A stretch of 6,227 bases of DNA from positions 1 through 6,227 of the forward strand of contig JAUWKY010000152.1 in NCBI GenBank assembly GCA_030613915.1, written 5' to 3'. Below, piece by piece: positions 1 through 6,031 of this stretch (positions are counted from its first letter, which is position 1; the number at the start of each line of letters is the position of its first letter). A model generated the notes under the pieces. The model worked only from the letters and a program-made list of their open reading frames with translations, made no database searches and was not told the origin of the DNA. The position numbers and the translations under genes are program-made. The stretch is from Syntrophobacterales bacterium (GTDB lineage: Bacteria; Desulfobacterota; Syntrophobacteria; BM002).

Positions 1-120
1 CTGTCTCTGATGTTTGGTTATTCAACCTCGCTGCGCTCCGCCAGTCAGGGGAGAGCAACCTTCACCATGCAATTCTCCCACTTCGACACTCTGGTGGAGA
101 AAAAAGAGCTGTATATCTAG
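1..120 (+). CDS. fusA: Elongation factor G, C-terminal end only (partial, cut by window start)
   Basis: Frame 1 of the plus strand is open from base 1 to a TAG stop at 118-120 and encodes 39 residues. They contain [20 protein letters not shown] followed by QFSHFD. This is the conserved last strand and helix of EF-G domain V; E. coli EF-G has a closely similar MFGYATDLRS...GRA.YTMEF near its end. EF-G is the GTPase that drives ribosomal translocation in the cytoplasm. The G domain and all of domains II-IV lie left of the window, so I cannot tell whether this is the main translation factor or a second EF-G paralogue. The tail after the conserved block ([11 protein letters not shown]) is short and not diagnostic. 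The gene runs towards the M48 peptidase gene, and its stop codon overlaps the first two bases of a large palindromic repeat. Family assignment is confident; the paralogue is not decided. Confidence 0.88.
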   Translation: MSLMFGYSTSLRSASQGRATFTMQFSHFDTLVEKKELYI

Positions 121-311
121 CCCGGATATTTCATGAATCACTTGCTGCGACCACGGATATGGCCGTCCTTCCTGGCGTCCTCGGGTGTCTGCCCCTGCGA
201 CGTACCGTTCAGGTACGCCTCGGAACCAACCCCGCGGGACCGCGGGACGGTTGCCAGGTGGCACAACCATCTTCGTGGTCTCGCGACAGCAATTCATGAA
301 ATATCCGGGCT
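119..311. repeat. Large imperfect palindromic element between fusA and the M48 gene
   Basis: The ends are a perfect 20-bp inverted repeat, AGCCCGGATATTTCATGAAT at 119-138 and its exact reverse complement at 292-311. Inside, the arms keep matching with small gaps: TGCTG, CCACG, ATGG and CCTGGC blocks recur in both. The centre is a perfect hairpin, CGTACC (201-206), loop GTTCA, GGTACG (212-217). A direct duplication of CGCGGGAC lies at 233-248. The whole unit could fold into one long hairpin. It carries no credible gene; open frames across it are by-products of the palindrome. I see no clear target-site duplication. It looks like a non-autonomous mobile or dispersed repeat and, lying between convergent genes, could also act as a two-way transcription stop. 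Mobility and terminator function are inference. Confidence 0.8.
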
Positions 312-319
312 GGCCCGCA

Positions 320-360
320 AATTGAAGCTCCTGGGTAAGGAGTGATCACCAGCTTGAATT
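320..360 (-). terminator. Possible terminator hairpin at the 3' end of the M48 gene
   Basis: AATTGAAGCT at 320-329 and AGCTTGAATT at 351-360 form an inverted repeat with one mismatch, spanning the M48 stop codon (359-361). Inside are a second small stem, CTCCT (328-332) with AGGAG (338-342), and the palindrome GTGATCAC (342-349). Read on the minus strand the hairpin is followed only by CAATTT, so the U-tract is weak. The structure is visible; a termination role is a guess. Confidence 0.3.
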
Positions 361-1780
361 ATCGCGCCCTACTGCTACTTTGCTTCGCGGCGCGCATCGC
401 TCCCTTGATCTGCGCCAACTCCCTGTTGAGGATCTCCTTTTCCTTGGGATCATCAGTGAGCCGCAGCGCTTCCTGGAAATGAAATTGGGCATTGCGCAAG
501 GAGCCCTTGCGCTTGTAGTAAATCCCGAAATGGTAGTGAGCATCCACCAGTTGGTTATTTTTGCCGTAAGCGAGGCCAAGATAGTAATTGATCTTTGGCA
601 ATCTATTATTAATTCTTATTGCTTTTTCTAGCTGTTTGCTGGCCTCAGCCGCTTGACCTTGCTCCAATTGGCAACGGCCCAAGGCATAAAGAGCCGCTGG
701 TTGATCCGGCTCCAAGGTAAGAGCTGAAATCAGTACCTGTTGAGCCTTGTCGAGTTCGCCCATCTCAAAGTAGGTCTCACCCAGTTCCACCAGGATGGGA
801 GCCAGATCCGGTCGTAGGGCAATGGCGTTTTTAAAAGCTGTGACCGCCTCATCCATCAGCCTCTGTCGGCGCCGCATCATACCCGTACCGTAGTATGCCA
901 TCGCTCTGGTTTCAGGCTTCTCAAACCACTCCCGAAATTTGGGCTCAGCCTCCTTAGGACTCTCATAAGAGCCGTACAGCTTAACCTGCATCAACATGAA
1001 GCCCTCGGAATCCCCAGTGCGGACTTTAGACGGAGGCCGTGTCCCTACAGTGGTGGAAAGATAGACAACACGTTCAGATACTCCTGGGTGGGTGGTGAGG
1101 TACGTCGGCATGTGGCCACCTGCTTTCCAGCTATCCTGCCCCATTTTTCTCATGATCTGAACAAAATCTTCGCCGCTATAATTAGCCGCTTCCAGGTAGC
1201 GCAGCCCTTTGCGATCGGCCTCTTCTTCGTCCTGGCGACTGTAGTTCAGCATTGCCGAAGTGGCGCCCGCCTGACTTCCAGCGATAGCCGCCGCACCAGC
1301 CTCACCGCCCAAAAAGATTCCGGCCAACATGCCGCCGAGAGCGGCCAGATTCAATGTCCTCGCCCTGGCCATACGCTGGGCGATATGGCGGGACTGGACG
1401 TGAGCGATCTCGTGCGCCAGGATGGCGGCCAACTCTCCTTCATCGTCCATGATTTCAATAAGGCCGCGGTTCATGAACACGTAACCTGCCGGAGCCGCAA
1501 AGGCATTCAGGGCACCACTGTCCACTACGTAGAAATGGTAGGGAAAGTGGTGGAATTCGAGATGTTTCACAATGTCCTGGCCCACCCTGTTGACGTAACC
1601 GACCACCTCCGGATCCTGAATCAACCTCAGTTGGCTCAAAGCCGCTTTCATAAACTGTCGCCCTATCTTCTTTTCTTCCTCAATGGAAAGGTCGGCCTGC
1701 GCCAATCTGGTCGGGGGTCCCACCACAATAAGCAGTGCCACAAAAAAAATCAGGAGCTTCAATGGCTTTCTTACTGTCAT
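359..1780 (-). CDS. Secreted M48-family zinc metallopeptidase with C-terminal TPR repeats (BepA/YfgC type)
   Basis: The product is 473 residues counted from the ATG at 1780; E. coli BepA is of similar size (about 487). A signal peptide is clear: a basic start, a hydrophobic stretch at about 9-20 and a likely cleavage after Ala-Gln-Ala at 27-29. There is no lipobox cysteine. The peptidase domain covers about 30-245 with the zinc motif HEIAH at 123-127 and a glutamate motif EEEAD at 185-189, E185 being the probable third ligand. TTHPG at 229-233 includes H231, which may match the regulatory histidine of BepA. A glycine- and alanine-rich hydrophobic segment lies at about 149-178. Residues 295-445 form four or more TPR units. 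BepA works in the periplasm on outer-membrane protein assembly and quality control; the same role here is inference. A TTG at 1784-1786 could add two residues, but the ATG has GAGA seven bases upstream. Confidence 0.92.
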   Translation of the reverse strand: MTVRKPLKLLIFFVALLIVVGPPTRLAQADLSIEEEKKIGRQFMKAALSQLRLIQDPEVVGYVNRVGQDIVKHLEFHHFPYHFYVVDSGALNAFAAPAGYVFMNRGLIEIMDDEGELAAILAHEIAHVQSRHIAQRMARARTLNLAALGGMLAGIFLGGEAGAAAIAGSQAGATSAMLNYSRQDEEEADRKGLRYLEAANYSGEDFVQIMRKMGQDSWKAGGHMPTYLTTHPGVSERVVYLSTTVGTRPPSKVRTGDSEGFMLMQVKLYGSYESPKEAEPKFREWFEKPETRAMAYYGTGMMRRRQRLMDEAVTAFKNAIALRPDLAPILVELGETYFEMGELDKAQQVLISALTLEPDQPAALYALGRCQLEQGQAAEASKQLEKAIRINNRLPKINYYLGLAYGKNNQLVDAHYHFGIYYKRKGSLRNAQFHFQEALRLTDDPKEKEILNRELAQIKGAMRAAKQSSSRAR

Positions 1781-1820
1781 AAACAAATCTCTTTTCCCTA
1801 TGCGAGTTCAATCCCTCGCA
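1781..1820 (-). promoter_or_regulatory. 5' leader of the M48 gene: ribosome site with adjacent hairpin
   Basis: Read on the minus strand, the leader has a perfect 6-bp stem (TGCGAG with CTCGCA, 1801-1806 and 1815-1820, 8-base loop). It ends directly next to the purine run AGGGAAAAGAGA that serves as the ribosome site before the ATG at 1780. The stem is close enough to affect ribosome access, but nothing in the sequence shows that it does. Confidence 0.35.
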
Positions 1821-1839
1821 TGGGTTTTGAGAGTCTCAT

Positions 1840-1880
1840 ATTCTTCAATTCTTCAATGGAGCGTTACCGCTCAATTGAAG
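1840..1880. repeat. Octamer duplication and 30-base hairpin in the rsfS-M48 spacer
   Basis: ATTCTTCA is repeated in tandem at 1840-1855. From 1851 to 1880 a hairpin is formed by CTTCAAT and ATTGAAG as outer stem, GAGCG and CGCTC as inner stem, one G/A mismatch and loop TTAC. No T-run follows on either strand, so I do not call it a terminator. It sits directly beside the first heptamer array (1881-1901). Confidence 0.5.
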
Positions 1881-1995
1881 GTTATACGTTATACGTTACT
1901 GGGAAGCACATCAACCACTGTTCTGTACCTCTGTCAACAACGAGACATAACCCTGATTATATTTCTCCTAACTCCTATAACAAATAACGGATAAC
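1881..1995. repeat. Inverted pair of heptamer arrays, consensus NNATAAC
   Basis: On the minus strand, 1901-1881 reads as three in-phase 7-mers: CAGTAAC, then GTATAAC twice. On the plus strand, 1975-1995 reads as three more: CTATAAC, AAATAAC and one GGATAAC. The two arrays share the ATAAC core and face opposite ways, 73 bp apart. The spacer between them has one further stray ACATAAC (1945-1951), out of phase. These match the layout seen in the proA-nadD and proB-upstream gaps, with a different heptamer. The units also contain TATAAC, which resembles a -10 box, but no well-spaced -35 box accompanies it. Confidence 0.55.
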
Positions 1996-2025
1996 ACCCG
2001 ATGGAGCTCTATCTCAATGGGGGCC

Positions 2026-2433
2026 CTAATCTGGTCCTCCCGTCTCTGCGAATTCTATTTGCCGGGCCTCAAACCAAAGCCCTTCCAAATCGTAAAAAGC
2101 TCTCATGGGCTGATAGAAAATATGGACTATCACGTCATTGAAATCAAGCAATACCCAATGACCTTCAGTCAAGCCCTCCACGCCCATGGGTTTGACCCGC
2201 CGCTGAACCAGTGCTTCCTCGATGTATCCGGCTATCCCCTGAACATGCCGAGTGGAACGTCCGGCACAGATAACAAGATAGTCGGTATAGGTAACGATTT
2301 CATCAACTTGATATATTGTTGGCTCCTCGGCCTTATGATCAGCCGCCACCTGAGCACATAACAAGGCCTTTTCTAGAGCCGGGATTTCCTTCACCTTCTT
2401 GGTCGCACCCTGCTTACCATGGCTCCTTTTCAT
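2026..2433 (-). CDS. rsfS: Ribosomal silencing factor RsfS (Iojap/YbeB, DUF143 family)
   Basis: This is a 135-residue protein of usual family size. RsfS binds ribosomal protein uL14 on the 50S subunit and blocks joining with the 30S subunit when nutrients are short. Family hallmarks are visible: DYLVICAGRSTRHVQGIA at 51-68, then GHWVLLDFNDVIVHIF at 91-106 and RAFYDLEGLW at 111-120, the conserved stretch that ends the fold. The first 15 residues are a basic extension. The ATG at 2431-2433 is preceded on the minus strand by AGAGA about ten bases upstream, just past the nadD stop. The spacer to nadD is only 15 bp, so the two are one transcript; nadD-rsfS adjacency is common in bacteria. The frame ends at a TAG (2026-2028), and no strong terminator follows. 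Confidence 0.95.
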   Translation of the reverse strand: MKRSHGKQGATKKVKEIPALEKALLCAQVAADHKAEEPTIYQVDEIVTYTDYLVICAGRSTRHVQGIAGYIEEALVQRRVKPMGVEGLTEGHWVLLDFNDVIVHIFYQPMRAFYDLEGLWFEARQIEFAETGGPD

Positions 2434-2448
2434 GTTTCTCGGGTCTCT

Positions 2449-3099
2449 CTATCGTTGCTGGTAAAGTCCTTGTTGCTGGATGTACTCTTCCACCTTTCTC
2501 GGCAGCAAATAACGCACTGTGCCCCCTTCGGCCAGAAGTTTGCGAATGGTGGAGGAGGAAATATCTAACAGTGTTACCTCGCGATAGTAGACAGTACGCA
2601 GGCTAGGGTGGAGGTATCTCTGCACCTGAAAGTCAAAGGAATAACTAGCCGAGACCTGCGTGTTAAGCATGGCATCTAGAGACTCTGGGGAAAATCCAGG
2701 CCGGGCTACAACCACAAAGTGGCAGAGGGAAAAGAGCTCTCGGTAGCTCTTCCAGGTGGGCAGTTCCAGGAAGGCGTCCAAACCCAAGACGAAGTAGAGC
2801 TCTTCGCTGCCACCACGTTCTTTGGCCAGTTGCGTCAATGTTTCCACCGAGTAGGATATGCCCGGACGCTGGTATTCCAGATCCGACAACACGAATAACG
2901 GATTCCCTGCCGTCGCCAACTCAAGCATGTGCCAACGATGATCAAAAGAGACCAGCCCCACCTCGGATTTATGTGGCGGCTTTGCTGCAGGCATGAAGAT
3001 CACCTGCGCCAATTGCAGCGATTCGGCCACCTCTTCAGCAGCCCGCAGGTGACCAAAGTGAATCGGATTGAAGGTGCCGCCCATAATGCCAACAGCCAA
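2449..3099 (-). CDS. nadD: Nicotinate-nucleotide adenylyltransferase
   Basis: NadD joins nicotinate mononucleotide and ATP to give nicotinate adenine dinucleotide and pyrophosphate, a late cytoplasmic step in NAD synthesis. From the TTG at 3097-3099 the protein has 216 residues. It begins at the first strand of the nucleotidyltransferase fold, with GGTFNPIHFGHL at 7-18 holding the HxGH motif (14-17). KPPHK (40-44) and LGLDAF (105-110) follow, and ISSSTIR (180-186), the second nucleotide-binding motif, lies near the end. I choose the TTG because a perfect AGGAG sits seven bases before it. NadD proteins normally start only a few residues before GGTF. An ATG at 3115-3117 would add six residues (222 in all) but has no spaced ribosome site, and it abuts a heptamer repeat. 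The enzyme is certain; the start is about 60:40. Confidence 0.95.
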   Translation of the reverse strand: MAVGIMGGTFNPIHFGHLRAAEEVAESLQLAQVIFMPAAKPPHKSEVGLVSFDHRWHMLELATAGNPLFVLSDLEYQRPGISYSVETLTQLAKERGGSEELYFVLGLDAFLELPTWKSYRELFSLCHFVVVARPGFSPESLDAMLNTQVSASYSFDFQVQRYLHPSLRTVYYREVTLLDISSSTIRKLLAEGGTVRYLLPRKVEEYIQQQGLYQQR

Positions 3100-3106
3100 A
3101 GGCTCT

Positions 3107-3111
3107 CTCCT
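3107..3111 (-). promoter_or_regulatory. Shine-Dalgarno AGGAG that decides the nadD start
   Basis: The minus strand reads AGGAG here, seven bases before a TTG (3097-3099) and inside the extra reading frame that an ATG at 3115-3117 would use. This spacing is ideal for the TTG and useless for the ATG. Confidence 0.55.
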
Positions 3112-3117
3112 GTGCAT

Positions 3118-3138
3118 CCACCAGAGACTAGCAACTAG
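3118..3138 (-). repeat. Heptamer array, consensus CTAGTNN, next to nadD (left member of an inverted pair)
   Basis: Read on the minus strand from 3138 down to 3118, three in-phase 7-mers appear: CTAGTTG, CTAGTCT and the variant CTGGTGG. The same family, in the opposite direction, closes the other end of the gap at 3480-3507. The array directly adjoins the upstream ATG candidate of nadD. Confidence 0.55.
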
Positions 3139-3141
3139 ATA

Positions 3142-3208
3142 CCCCCCGACTCCGGGGGGGGGCTTTGGTCCATGAGCCGACCCGAAAGGGTGGCGCCCCC
3201 ATAGGGGG
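3142..3208. repeat. Cluster of three G/C-clamp hairpins
   Basis: Three perfect stems follow one another. CCCCCCG at 3142-3148 pairs with CGGGGGG at 3153-3159 around a 4-base loop. ACCC-GAAA-GGGT at 3180-3191 has a GNRA tetraloop. CCCCC-ATA-GGGGG lies at 3196-3208. None is followed by a clear T-run on either strand, so I describe them as repeats or RNA hairpins rather than terminators. They would lie in any read-through transcript from proA to nadD. Confidence 0.55.
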
Positions 3209-3244
3209 TTCTCTCAAGCAAAGGTTAGAGAAATGCCTGTTCCA

Positions 3245-3337
3245 AAATCCCCCCTAACCCCCCTTTATCAAAGGGGGGAACTCCATGTAATCACTTTAAA
3301 ATCTCCCCCTTTCGTAAAGGGGGATAAAGGGGGATTT
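3245..3337. mobile_element. 93-bp MITE-like palindromic element built from two poly-C/poly-G hairpins
   Basis: The ends are AAATCCCCC and GGGGGATTT, and the inverted-repeat similarity extends about 35 bp inward with few differences. Each arm is itself a hairpin: CCCCCCTTT (3258-3266), loop ATC, AAAGGGGGG (3270-3278) on the left, and CCCCCTTT (3305-3312), loop CGT, AAAGGGGG (3316-3323) on the right. An AT-rich core of about 26 bp separates them. There is no gene in it. From memory, C/G-run palindromes of this general form are scattered through many environmental bacterial genomes; I cannot confirm a family. No target-site duplication is obvious. Whether it moves, and with which transposase, is unknown. 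Confidence 0.65.
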
Positions 3338-3517
3338 CATCTTTAGACTATCCACTCTTCAAACCAAAGCAGATATTACTCATTTACAAGCATAGCTAAA
3401 CTATACCACCAGCACAGCAGGTGGGTTTTGAAACTACTAAGCACTATGCACTGCAAAAACTTTCTAGAAGAAACTTTTGCTGGTGCCTAGTGTCTAGTCC
3501 CTAGTGCTTCGTTGAAA
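3338..3517. other. Remaining part of the proA-nadD gap, with small hairpins and repeats
   Basis: This completes a gap of about 400 bp without a gene (3118-3517). I see a hairpin at 3406-3424 (CCACC with GGTGG, inner GC pairs, one mismatch). A short run of heptamers, ACTAAGC then ACTATGC, lies at 3436-3449 and is followed by ACTGC. An AT-rich inverted repeat at 3453-3480 (GCAAAAAC...CTTTTGC) lies 38 bases past the proA stop. That last hairpin could end proA transcripts, but its stem has several wobble pairs. No coding frame or convincing promoter is visible. Confidence 0.5.
3480..3507 (+). repeat. Heptamer array, consensus CTAGTNN (right member of an inverted pair)
   Basis: Four in-phase 7-mers on the plus strand: a CTGGTGC variant at 3480-3486, CTAGTGT at 3487-3493, CTAGTCC at 3494-3500 and CTAGTGC at 3501-3507. 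They are the same family as the three opposite-facing units at 3118-3138, so the two arrays bracket almost the whole gap. The array ends ten bases before the proA stop codon. Confidence 0.6.
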
Positions 3518-4777
3518 CTACTCCCTGACCTGACCGTCGCCCAGCACCACAAATTTGTTGGTGGTCAATTCTTCAACCCCCATTGGGCCGAAGGCATGGA
3601 GCTTGGAGGTGCTAATGCCAATCTCTGCCCCCAGCCCTAACTGGAAGCCATCGTTGAAACGAGTCGAGGCATTGACCAGCACCACGGACGAGTCGACTTT
3701 CTGCAGGAACTGATGTGCCCGTTGATAATCAGTGGTGATTATGGCCTCGGTATGCATGGAACCATAGGTTTCAATATGCTCGATGGCACCAGCCATATTG
3801 GGAACCACCCGGACAGCAAGAATGAGATCTAGGTATTCCTCAAACCAGTCCGCCTCGGCGGCTTCCTTCACCCCCGGGAGGATGGTTTGGGTTCGTTGAC
3901 AACCGCGAAGCTCAACCCCGGCCTCGGAGAGCGATTTTGCCACCCGAGGCAGAAAGCTCTCTGCCACAGCCTCATGAACCAGGAGAGTCTCCAGGGCATT
4001 ACAGACGCCCGGGCGCTGAACCTTGGCGTTCATGCAGATGGTCTCGGCCATAGTAAAATCTGCGCTGGCATCTACAAAAATATGGCATACTCCCTTATAG
4101 TGTTTCAGCACCGGCATGTGAGCGTTTTCCACCACAAAGCGGATAAGACTCTCACCGCCTCTGGGAATTATGACATCAATGTTGTCCTCTTGCTTCAGCA
4201 GTTCGGTGACCGCCTGACGATCGGTGGTGGACACCACCTGAACAGCCTCTCCTGGCAACCCCCCTTTTCTTAACGCTTCTTGCAGAATGCTCGCCAGACA
4301 GCTGTTGGAGTTAATCGCTTCGGAGCCACCGCGCAAAATCACAGCATTACCAGCTTTGAGACAGAGACCAGCTGCGTCTACGGTAACATTGGGCCGCGAT
4401 TCGTAGATAATACCTATGACTCCCAAAGGAATACGCATTTTACCAACTTTCATCCCGTTGGGACGAGTCCACATCTTACCAATGGTACCCACCGGATCAG
4501 AAAGCTGTGCAACCTCTTCCAGTCCAGTTGCCATATCTTCCAGCACCCCATCAGTGATACGGAGCCGGTCGATCTTTGCAGCCCCCAGCTCTGCCTCTGC
4601 TGCGGCCACGTCCTTACTGTTCTCTGCTTGAATCTCGGTGCGGTGCTGCCGCAACAAAGCGGCCATTTCTCTGAGTGCAAGGTTCTTGGCTTCACTATGG
4701 GCCCGGGCCATGAGCCTGGACGCTTCCCTGGCACGTTGAGACATTGACTGGATCATCTTCTGGATCGTCGTGCCCAT
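3518..4777 (-). CDS. proA: Gamma-glutamyl phosphate reductase (glutamate-5-semialdehyde dehydrogenase)
   Basis: ProA reduces gamma-glutamyl phosphate with NADPH to glutamate-5-semialdehyde, which cyclises to pyrroline-5-carboxylate on the way to proline. The product is 419 residues, the usual ProA size. Family motifs are all present: [12 protein letters not shown] at 124-135, [11 protein letters not shown] at 141-151, [10 protein letters not shown] at 254-263 with C259 as the catalytic cysteine, HTEAI at 342-346, and a long conserved C-terminal stretch from STRFNDG (371-377) through [14 protein letters not shown] (393-406). The ATG at 4775-4777 has a perfect AGGAGG four bases upstream, which settles the start. 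proB lies 69 bp upstream on the same strand, so the two consecutive enzymes are very likely co-transcribed. In the spacer TTCGTAT and TTCGAAT (4813-4826) form a weak two-unit heptamer. Nothing is missing or broken. Confidence 0.97.
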   Translation of the reverse strand: MGTTIQKMIQSMSQRAREASRLMARAHSEAKNLALREMAALLRQHRTEIQAENSKDVAAAEAELGAAKIDRLRITDGVLEDMATGLEEVAQLSDPVGTIGKMWTRPNGMKVGKMRIPLGVIGIIYESRPNVTVDAAGLCLKAGNAVILRGGSEAINSNSCLASILQEALRKGGLPGEAVQVVSTTDRQAVTELLKQEDNIDVIIPRGGESLIRFVVENAHMPVLKHYKGVCHIFVDASADFTMAETICMNAKVQRPGVCNALETLLVHEAVAESFLPRVAKSLSEAGVELRGCQRTQTILPGVKEAAEADWFEEYLDLILAVRVVPNMAGAIEHIETYGSMHTEAIITTDYQRAHQFLQKVDSSVVLVNASTRFNDGFQLGLGAEIGISTSKLHAFGPMGVEELTTNKFVVLGDGQVRE

Positions 4778-4846
4778 CTTTCCTCCTCGTTCTTAGCGGC
4801 GGACGGATTTGCTTCGTATTTCGAATTTTAGGTCAAATGCCACGTG

Positions 4847-6019
4847 TTATGTATGTTCATCGTCCGATGCAATTGCTTCCCTCAATACGAAGTTGTCTCG
4901 GTGAATTACCTCATCTGAATGCTTGTACCCCAGAATATCCTCTATTCTGTGGCTGCGTACACCTTTTATCTTGTCAATTTCATCAGCCGAATAGTTCACC
5001 AAACCGATGCCAATCACTTCCTCTTCATTGTTCAAGCAGCGCACCGGAGATCCCACTTCGAATTCTCCTCTGAGCCCAATGATTCCAGTGGACAGGAGGC
5101 TCTTGCCCCGCGACTTCAATGCTTCTGCGGCCCCACCGTCCAGAATAATGTCTCCCTGGGGTTTGAGGGTATGAGCTATCCACTGTTTTTTGCTGGACAG
5201 CCGCCGCCCGGCTGGCAGGAAGAGGGTACCCACCTCCTCGCCATCGAAGATCTGCTTCAGAACGTAGCGATTTCTGCCGTTGGCGATGATCATCGGCACG
5301 CCAGCAGCGGTAACTTTCTTTGCTGCCAGCAGTTTGCTCACCATGCCGCCAGTGCCCAACCTCCCCGGCTGGCCTCCTGCAAAGCCCTCCACCTGCTGAT
5401 CAATGCGGTGAACCACCGAAACGACACTTGCGTTCTGATGCTTGCGCGGATCAGAGTCGTAGAGTCCATCCATGTCGGTCAAGGCAACCAACAGGTCGGC
5501 CTCGGTGAGTTGGGCGATGAGCGCTGAGAGATTATCATTGTCGCCAAACTTTATTTCATCCACTACCACAGTGTCATTCTCATTGACGACGGGAATTATC
5601 CCCCAGTCTAAAAGCGTTTGCAGTGTATGACGCGCGTTTAGGTAGCGGCGGCGATTGATTAGATCATCGCTGGTGAGCAGAATCTGCGCTACCTTAAGAT
5701 CATAGTGGCTGAAGGCTTCCTCATATGCCTGAATCAGGCTGCCCTGGCCCACAGCTGCGGCCGCCTGCTTTTGGGGGATGGTCTTTGGCATCTCGCTCAG
5801 CCCCACTTTACGAATCCCGGAAGCGATGGCGCCAGAAGAAACAATCACCACCTGGCGGCCCTGCTCCCTCAACATGGATATCTCATCGCAAAGCCGATTG
5901 ATAACACCCAGGTCAACTCCACGGCTGCTGGTGAGCACAGAGCTCCCCACCTTTATGACTACTCGCCGCGCACTATCTGCCACTTTTTTGCGTTCCCGAG
6001 AAATCACCGATACGCTCAC
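4847..6019 (-). CDS. proB: Glutamate 5-kinase with C-terminal PUA domain
   Basis: ProB phosphorylates glutamate with ATP to gamma-glutamyl phosphate, the committed and normally proline-inhibited step of proline synthesis. The 390 residues cover an amino-acid-kinase domain and a PUA domain. In the kinase part I see VIKVGSSVLT (21-30), SSGAIASG (61-68), QAAAAVGQ (85-92), NENDTV (146-151), FGDND (158-162), TDMDGLY (181-187) and GTGGM (222-226). The PUA domain runs from about 288 to 365, and the usual short tail follows. The start is a GTG, and an in-frame TAA lies just upstream. The first GTG (6017-6019) has AGG directly against it, too close to act. A second GTG four codons on (6005-6007) has GGTGA eight bases before it, so a 386-residue protein is equally possible. 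The enzyme and its pairing with ProA are secure. Confidence 0.96.
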   Translation of the reverse strand: MSVSVISRERKKVADSARRVVIKVGSSVLTSSRGVDLGVINRLCDEISMLREQGRQVVIVSSGAIASGIRKVGLSEMPKTIPQKQAAAAVGQGSLIQAYEEAFSHYDLKVAQILLTSDDLINRRRYLNARHTLQTLLDWGIIPVVNENDTVVVDEIKFGDNDNLSALIAQLTEADLLVALTDMDGLYDSDPRKHQNASVVSVVHRIDQQVEGFAGGQPGRLGTGGMVSKLLAAKKVTAAGVPMIIANGRNRYVLKQIFDGEEVGTLFLPAGRRLSSKKQWIAHTLKPQGDIILDGGAAEALKSRGKSLLSTGIIGLRGEFEVGSPVRCLNNEEEVIGIGLVNYSADEIDKIKGVRSHRIEDILGYKHSDEVIHRDNFVLREAIASDDEHT

Positions 6020-6031
6020 CCTAAGTTAAGG

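Noticed and set aside
22..297. 91-residue minus-strand open frame across the palindrome
   Set aside because: Its right half lies over the true EF-G end on the other strand and its left half is the palindrome read through. It has no ribosome site case and no recognisable domain.
1801..1820. tRNA T-arm-like hairpin containing TTCAATC
   Set aside because: The loop resembles a T-loop, but the perfect stem needs an 8-base loop, and no acceptor, D or anticodon arm can be placed around it.
1894..1914. Promoter for the M48 gene (TTGATG with TATAAC on the minus strand)
   Set aside because: The spacing is only 15 bp and the TATAAC is part of a heptamer repeat, so the match may be accidental.
1088..1987. 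299-residue plus-strand open frame
   Set aside because: It lies antisense to the M48 peptidase gene, which has clear catalytic motifs; the composition is that of an antisense shadow.
3180..3208. Possible riboswitch or small structured RNA (GNRA hairpin followed by a second stem)
   Set aside because: I could not match it to a known riboswitch core. It lacks the conserved loop sequences of the guanidine or cyclic-di-GMP classes and reads better as simple hairpins.
3118..3507. CRISPR array
   Set aside because: Repeat units are only 7 bp, contiguous and degenerate, with no unique spacers and no cas genes.
4280..4747. 155-residue plus-strand open frame
   Set aside because: It is fully antisense to proA, which is intact with all family motifs.
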